DNA from: Imbricaverruca yamaguchii
Taxonomy: Eukaryota > Arthropoda > Thecostraca > Neoverrucidae
Length of the DNA stretch: 64,000 nt
Reading direction: 5' to 3'
Assembly (NCBI GenBank): GCA_034440575.1
Contig: JAOTOL010001435.1
Coordinates: forward strand, 931,001 to 995,000
Below the pieces are notes generated by a model. The model was not told the DNA's origin. It did not search any database and was given only the letters and a program-made list of their open reading frames with translations. Position numbers and translations under genes: made by a program. The stretch's first letter is position 1. Each line of letters starts with the position of its first letter. Of the stretch, positions 58,100 to 64,000 are shown in pieces.

Positions 58100-58780
58100 A
58101 TATGTTTATTGTGGTAGTTTGGCAGATGTCAAATCATACCTTCAAGCAGCATTGTGATGGAACAGAGTGGGCAAGATGCCTGCTCCAATTGCTGCACTAT
58201 ATTGATGATGTGTGGATATATTTTACAAAGGGACTACTATCAAATGACAAATTGCAGGGATGATTTAGTTTACGCTATGGATTTTAGAGAAGGGACACAT
58301 GTTTTCAGGTTGATCTTTACATGAAATGCCAGACATGTGGTGGAATTTCAAGTAGCTTACTTCCAGGGAAATACACATCGTACATGTGTATCACTTCATG
58401 CAATAAATTATCAGTATGTATAAGCGGACGTGATCAGCTACATGCAGGTGTAGGGTGACGTGATCAATAATATGTAGGTAAGCGTAGGTAGAACAACATA
58501 ATCAGTGATCAGCAGGTGTAGGGCAATGTTATCCAGCATCTTCAAGCAGCATTTCGATGATGAAAAGTCAGCAATATTCCCTCTGCAACGGCTGCCATAT
58601 TCTTTGATGTTGTTGGAGATAATGCAAAAAGGGATGGCTATCAAATGGAACATTGAAGTGATTCATAAGCTAGAACTGCTACGGATTTTAGATGGGGGAC
58701 AAGGATTATTGGCTTAATTTTTTACACGGAATGTCAAGTATGTTGTGGAAATTCACCGAGCTTGACAAAAAACCAATAAT
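58100..58780. repeat. diverged direct duplication about 400 bp apart
   Basis: TTCAAGCAGCATTGTGATGG at 58141 and TTCAAGCAGCATTTCGATGA at 58543 begin similar stretches. Later anchors match in order (GGGACTACTATCAAATG and GGGATGGCTATCAAATG; GGATTTTAGAGAAGGGACA and GGATTTTAGATGGGGGACA). It may be two copies of an unknown element or an old local duplication. Confidence 0.6.
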
Positions 58781-58849
58781 GTTTGCCTGTAAAAACATTA
58801 CAAGTGTGCTATTGCTGGGGTTCTGCAGTTTTGTTTCAATATGTAATGA

Positions 58850-60370
58850 CAGTCCTGTGCTTTAAGGTATTCACGATACAAATTATGCATACATTTTACC
58901 TGCATGAAGCAAAGTGGTTAGGTTTGGCTATGTCAGGTTTAGCTAGGTTTTTTACTTCGTTTTTTTTAAGATTTAGTTTTTCTGAAACAAGCTTAGGCCA
59001 TGTTACATTATGTTTGGGTTTTCGATTACATTTTTTAAAAGCAAAAATTGCTCGAATTTTGTGCACATTTGCCACTATTTTCTTTCCTTGGGAGGCCAGG
59101 TTATATTAAGTTAGGCTATGCCTTTTCATTTTTTTGCATTATTTTTATATTCTATAACCCATCTCCAAACCATTTTTTCGTGTTATTTTGCCAGCCAACT
59201 GAAAAGTATGCATGCGCATGGAAAACGAGTAGCCACATCATGTTCATCACCTTCATGAACATTGCGATGGAAAAAAGAAGAAAATTCACAAATTACCTTA
59301 AAGCACAAATTTGTTAAATGTTTTAACGTCTTCGGCATGCTGCAGCCAGCTGGAAAGTGTCAATTCGCTTCACTTGATAATATGAGGGGATTGTGGGCAT
59401 CCATGTTTCCAAGAATATGGATTCTAGCAAGTCACAGTTCCAATCGGCAAAAAGTATATTTCTATTTTGTGGGCGTTTTCACAAAAATTGAAGATAGAAT
59501 CACCGTTTTCAAGCTAAACCTTGCTGTGAAAATCCTCAATGTTTCACTTCTGAGGAGAGTACTCTGGTTCCAGCCTCCCGCTCATCTTTAGGTGTTTCCA
59601 CGCCTATCAAAATAATCGTAACCCCTGTCCACCAGTGGTACCTATACATACAAATGTTCCTCGCAGCAAGCTGGGCTCTTACCAGAGATCAGCGGACTGT
59701 CTCGGCGTGCAGAATCGCTCGACAACGTCCTCATGTTGTTGGCCGCCGGGAGGCCGATGAACATTGCTCCTGGCTTACTTGCAGTTTCATTTGTATATAT
59801 CGACACAGACAAGAGTAATAGCGCCGTTTTCTACGATCTATTTGCCACTGACGAACGGATGTGATCCACGCTAAAACTGTCATGATTATTAGGAACCGGC
59901 AGCGTCCCAAATGGAAGATATAATGGCCGACAGTCAAGTATCGCTGAACTCTACATATGTGACGTCTCATATTTTGGCCAATCACAAAGTGAGGAAATCT
60001 GGGACACTTCTTTGAATTATTGAAGTAAATTAAGGATTTAAAAAGAACGAATGCCACCATCGTCTTTAAAACTAAAAATCACCAGTGATACTTTAAACAA
60101 TACGGTCGGTTCCGACATCAAACTTGTCCATTTATCATACAAGAAGCGAAGTTCAACTTCAAGTACGTCAAGTTCAAATTTAAGATAATTTAAATCAAAT
60201 AAAAATAAGCCAAGTGAAAATAATCTAAGCTGGATTGACATCATTTTCAGTTCGCACATGAAGTCATGAGCGTCTATAGCAACCTGAACATGAACATGCC
60301 AAAATATTCCATGCATATTTTGCGTCCAGTGGGTTTGTACTTCAAAAGCGCCGATATAAAGCATATATTT
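58850..60370. other. AT-rich DNA, no recognised gene
   Basis: Short GTTAGGTTT-like strings at 58916-58950 and 59100-59120 are too few and diverged to be telomeric repeat. No coding similarity. Confidence 0.45.
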
Positions 60371-60384
60371 TGCAAATTGTGCTG

Positions 60385-61175
60385 GCAGAAGGTATAGACG
60401 AACGGATACAAGGCGGCTGTGGCCAACGGCGTAAGCATGAATACCACCTTCGGTTTAATCGGCAAATTCGATCAGTCATCAAAGCAGTGCCGAGGGGCAC
60501 GATCGAATGAGACCAATCCCGACCACCTCGACAAAATGTTCCAGTATTTGGAAGAAAGCCAATTGCTGTCGTTTAAATAAATCGCAGAGTGGCTGTACAC
60601 TGACACAGCAGTTGCTATATCAACAACGATTCGCAACCGCCTGCATGGTTGTTTTGCGCATGCAAAAAGGTTAAACCAGACCCGTCGTCCATGGACTAGG
60701 ACGAAAGCAGGATGAAGCTCGTTTTATATGTTGATGAGGTCATGGAAGTGATCGGCGGCCGCACGGAAGTACTTTGCTTGGACAAATGAAAATATAGTTT
60801 TTTTTTCACGATCCAACGGCCGGTTCAGGAGGGTGAATTCCCTGTAGCATCGGAGCTCCAACGTCCCAAGGAAAAAGCTTGCACATCGTTAGCGCATCAG
60901 TCAGACAGGCCTGGTATACTGGGAACGGCATCGGAGTCACTAAGCAAGTTAGACACCCGCTTATGGTTTCGTTCACTGTCTCGCTTGGTGCCGAAGCCAA
61001 CGAGCAGATTTGTAGTCGTATGTCGTAACGCACCGCTGCATACGCACCTAGACAAAATCGCTGGGCAGTTCAGACGTGCTGCTCCACGAGCCCACCGTAC
61101 GGTGTTCCGCTGAACCACATTGAAGACTGTTGGAGTGTTCTCAAGGCTGAAATCAAGACTCGTCTGGCAGCAGCA
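60385..61175 (+). pseudogene. broken DDE transposase (Tc1/mariner-like superfamily)
   Basis: Conserved pieces appear in order across frames. First comes an N-terminal helix-turn-helix-like part (NGYKAAVANGVSMNTTFG). After an in-frame TAA at 60578 comes a second DNA-binding part (IAEWLYTDTAVAISTTIRNR). Then KLVLYVDEVMEVIGGRTEV has the first catalytic Asp in the Tyr-x-Asp-Glu motif, and VVVCRNAPLHTHLDKI matches the CDNAPCH motif. Last is PLNHIEDCWSVLKAEIKTR, the LNPIENxWSxxKxxxK motif with the third acid. The second catalytic Asp has become Arg. Frames change between 60580 and 60721 and again between about 61060 and 61100, so the gene is dead. A central part before the second Asp is poorly recognisable. 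Terminal inverted repeats were not identified. Confidence 0.72.
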
Positions 61176-61374
61176 GTGACCCGGTTGGTACACCCCCCAC
61201 CCTCCCCCCTCCCACCCAGCCGGATGAGCGGATAACAGATTGCGTCACCTGGGAGGAATACTTGACGCGCCCGCCGTCAGAATCACGCCAATGCTGTGCA
61301 CCCGAACGTGCAAGCATGTGCAAAAGTATTTTGTTTATGTTTCGCTCCTGGCGGTTTTGGCATATTGGGCCCTT

Positions 61375-61835
61375 GGCGGTTTCCGCTGTGAGAAGAGGAC
61401 GCCACTGCTGTGTGGACGACTGCCGGCTGGTGGCGGATGTCGCGGCTGCCGTGCTGATGACGTCACGTGGTGGTGCGCCTGTGAGAAGAGGACGCCACTG
61501 CTGTGTGGACGACTGCCGGCTGGTGGCGGATGTCGCGGCTGTCGTGCTGATGACGTCACGTGGTGGTGCGCCTGTGAGAAGAGGACGCCACTGCTGTGTG
61601 GACGACTGCCGGCTGGTGGCGGATGTCGCGGCTGTCGTGCTGATGACGTCACGTGGTGGTGCGCCTGTGAGAAGAGGACGCCACTGCTGTGTGGACGACT
61701 GCCGGCTGGTGGCGGATGTCGCGGCTGCCGTGCTGATGACGTCACGTGGTGGTGCGCCTTTGAGAAGAGGACGCCACTGCTGTGTGGACGACTGCCGGCT
61801 GGTGGCAATTGACCTGCTGCTGACGTCACGTGGTG
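61375..61835. repeat. 93-bp tandem repeat, about 5 copies, with CRE plus E-box
   Basis: Unit GAGAAGAGGACGCCACTGCT, then GTGTGGACGACTGCCGGCTG, GTGGCGGATGTCGCGGCTGT and CGTGCTGATGACGTCACGTG plus GTGGTGCGCCTGT. TGACGTCACGTG occurs five times (61458, 61551, 61644, 61737, 61821), joining a CRE to an overlapping E-box. Ninety-three is 31 codons, so Cys-rich frames stay open on + and a His-rich frame on the minus strand; no independent sign of coding. Confidence 0.93.
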
Positions 61836-61839
61836 ACGG

Positions 61840-63040
61840 TTCGGGAGCCAACACGTCATACCTAGCCGCTGGCCCCGGCGCGATCTGTGTCCTGACGAAG
61901 ATCCCCTCAGGTGTGCTATGCAATTGTTACGTCTGTTGTCATGCAAATGTTATGTCCGTCCTGAGACATTTTAAAATCAGGTGCAGGAATGTTCAATGAA
62001 GGGAAATATGCATGTGTATATAAGTTGTATTCACTCGAATGCTTTATCGCATGTCGAATGATGGATGACTGTCTGTTGAACGAAGTCCATGCAAGTGAAC
62101 TTGAAATTATATTGCTTACATCCGTGTTTTCATTGGTCACAGTCTTGAACATCTGTTCGAAACGTTTAAACTTGAAGTTGAGTTTACTGTAGGTTTAATT
62201 TGGCTTATTTTATGGTGAGTTTGACATGTTAGGCCCATTTTGACAACTTTTACTCCGAGCTAGACATTAGTGGGAGTTCGCTGATGTAGCCATCAGCTGA
62301 AAACTCTCGCTTGATGGGTACCATATGAACATATGAGCAAATGAAACGCAGCCGTGGCGGGTTTACACACAGAGTTGACCGTCCTTCAACGAGTTACTCT
62401 CAGATGTTTACCTTCACGGGACGTATTATGACAATCTACCCATTTGGATGGGTTACTGACCTGAAAAATGCCCACCCAATGTGCAAATATACCCCATTTG
62501 GTCTATATCAACCCACACCCAGTGGGTAAAGCCCAAGAATGTTTCCTCGGCGTGGACAACAATCTCGATCTCACCACGATCAACTCATCTCACCGTTCGT
62601 GCAGCAGCAACAAGAGAAGGAAACGTAATATAGGCCAGGGTCGTGCTTTTTCCGTCGATATACCTTTGCTTTTATACGCAGCACAGAGCACAACATTGCT
62701 TATTTGCGTGGTCCCTTGTTTAACAAAGTATAGATGATTGAGTAAAATACACCACCCTTCCCACGCATCACTCATCAAGGGTATATGTATATCCTTAAGC
62801 AAAAATGTGCTGTTTCCTTCTGAAATTCTGTCGCCTAATTCTACTCACACCTGCAAAAACATTGCGAATGCGCCCTAATCGCCACATCATCATCACCTGT
62901 TGTTTGTTTATTTTTGCTTGAGCGCGTCCATAAACCCCCAACGAAGAGCAAACAACAGGCAATGTGACGATTGGTGCTCATCACCACGCCGCCGTAAACG
63001 AACTTAACATGAAACAGAGCTTCTAGGCTTGCTTCTGTAC
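61840..63040. other. AT-rich DNA; inverted repeat around a module-like sequence
   Basis: CCTGTTGTTTG (about 62898-62908) and CAAACAACAGG (about 62949-62959) are perfect inverted repeats around a minus-strand stretch resembling the short retroposed module (GCGCTCAAGCAAAAATAAAC). Nothing else recognised. Confidence 0.4.
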
Positions 63041-63049
63041 CATTCGATG

Positions 63050-63600
63050 GGTCATCATTAATATCATTCACTGACTCATCAATGTGACGTGATGTGTCAT
63101 GGACTGGTAGGGTCAAATATGTTTGATCTCTGGAGGTTAAAGTTCTGTTTGTACCGGTCGAAACGGCTTCTTTCTTTTCTACGTCTTATCAAGGGCTATG
63201 AAAGCTGCCAGTTTGGATGGGATCAGAAGTGAAGTAATGTATCATGCTAGGGTAATGTCATTGTTTTAACCTCTCAATGTCAAAGTCGACTGTCAGTCTG
63301 TCTGTCTCTCTGTCTGTAGTTTTCGAGTCCAATTGGGCTTTCGTACGATATATCAAGGGGAATGGCACCTGCCAGTTTGTTTGGGATCAAAGGTCACGTA
63401 ATGTCCCATGCAGTGTTGGAGACAAATATATTTAACCTCTAGAGGTCAAAGCTGACTGTAATTGCCTGCCACGCTTGAGTTTTTATTTGTACGACATTTC
63501 GAAGGTTATACTTGTAAAGTTTAGCTGAGATCAACGGTGATGCAATATATCATGTAATGCTGAGGTCAATGTTGTTTAACCACTGGAGGCTAAAGTTGGC
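63050..63600. repeat. decayed tandem repeat of about 170 bp, three to four units
   Basis: Each unit contains TGCCAGTTTG, GGGATCA, GTAATGTATCATGC-type sequence, then TTTAACCTCTGGAGGTCAAAG. Units are diverged and one carries an inserted TCTG/TGTC tract (about 63293-63320). RGGTCA half-sites recur in each unit. Confidence 0.7.
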
Positions 63601-64000
63601 TCTGTATCGGGTTAGTCCAAATGCGTTCTCTTGTACGCCTCATGAATGCTCATCATAACTGGGAGTTTCGTTTACATTGCAGGAAAGACGCAATTGACCT
63701 TTTTGACGTCTTCAGGTGAAGCTCTTCTTTGTACAAGCCATGTTACCTAGGAACATTACCGTGGTATGCCATGTCATCTGCGTCAGACTTTTAGGGAATT
63801 GGAGGTGACGCGAATCTGGTTCTGAATCCCACTCCCAATATGCCACTGTCCTGACCATCATGGCGAGGGTCAGGGCATAGCCAGAGGATGAACTGATTTA
63901 GTGGAAACTGGAGAGGACGAAACTCAGTTAAGCACAACATTGCTCGCCAGCAAAACTAAGATGCCTTTCGGCATTCCTACTTACCTTTCAGGGATTGGCC
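63600..64000. other. no recognisable gene to window end
   Basis: Single-copy-looking DNA; no exon or repeat recognised. Confidence 0.5.

Larger units (their letters stand above)
55935..64000 (+). other. FoxP: 3' part of FoxP locus: open-ended intron
   Basis: No forkhead-domain exon is present in this stretch, although the GC-rich coding style of the other exons would make one conspicuous. It is mostly AT-rich DNA with a 13-bp array, a duplicated AT-rich block, a broken DDE transposase, a 93-bp array and a decayed 170-bp repeat. Assignment as intron rests only on the phase-1 donor at 55935. Confidence 0.6.

Noticed and set aside
58910..59120. Interstitial telomeric repeat of arthropod TTAGG type
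   Set aside because: Only a few scattered GTTAGG-like strings, no tandem run.
61153..61999. Cys-rich 190-245-codon frames and a His-rich minus frame
   Set aside because: A 93-bp array keeps several frames open at once. Regular Cys spacing follows from the repeat, not from a known fold.

Overview
The window is genomic DNA from an animal, most likely an invertebrate protostome. The evidence is a split gene with GT-AG introns, tRNA-derived SINEs, Penelope-like and DDE-transposon relics, and AT-rich intergenic or intronic DNA broken by short CpG-rich islands. No bacterial operon, CRISPR array, rRNA or intact tRNA gene is visible. I cannot name the species.

One gene is securely recognised: FoxP, the FOXP1/2/4-type forkhead factor, on the + strand. 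Six coding exons lie at about 41231-55934: the Gln-rich N-terminal region, two Gln-rich coiled segments, a Pro/Ser linker with the first half of the C2H2 finger, the second half of the finger with the leucine zipper, and a linker leading towards the forkhead domain. Splice phases agree throughout. The forkhead exons are not in the window, so the last intron runs at least 8 kb past 55934. No start-codon exon was recognised, so the 41 kb upstream is probably 5' intron or upstream regulatory DNA. Several CpG-rich islands there and in the introns carry candidate promoter or enhancer motifs: paired CCAAT boxes, clusters of forkhead sites, RFX X-boxes, and ERR/FTZ-F1 sites.

The most striking property is repeat content. 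About 30 unrelated tandem arrays (units from 2 bp to about 170 bp) cover roughly a quarter of the window by my count of their spans. They account for nearly all the long open frames. Several show higher-order structure: a 43-bp to 28-bp unit switch at 1.3-3.9 kb, a 102-bp three-unit period at 37.4-38.4 kb, and an 81-bp period at 49.9-50.2 kb. Arrays crowd FoxP splice sites. One 36-bp array at the end of exon 3 supplies three donor-like sites spaced 12 codons apart, all in the phase the next exon needs.

The second layer is mobile DNA: a tRNA-Lys-like SINE, two copies of another tRNA-like SINE, fragments resembling Penelope-like GIY-YIG endonuclease each next to a TA tract, and a broken DDE transposase at 60.4-61.2 kb. 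There is also a foldback-like inverted repeat at 29.8-30.8 kb with one arm expanded by a 34-38-bp minisatellite. Finally there is a family of about 40-60-bp retroposed units, several with 13-14-bp target-site duplications, that share the 3' end of the SINE. The last two are the best candidates for something not previously described.
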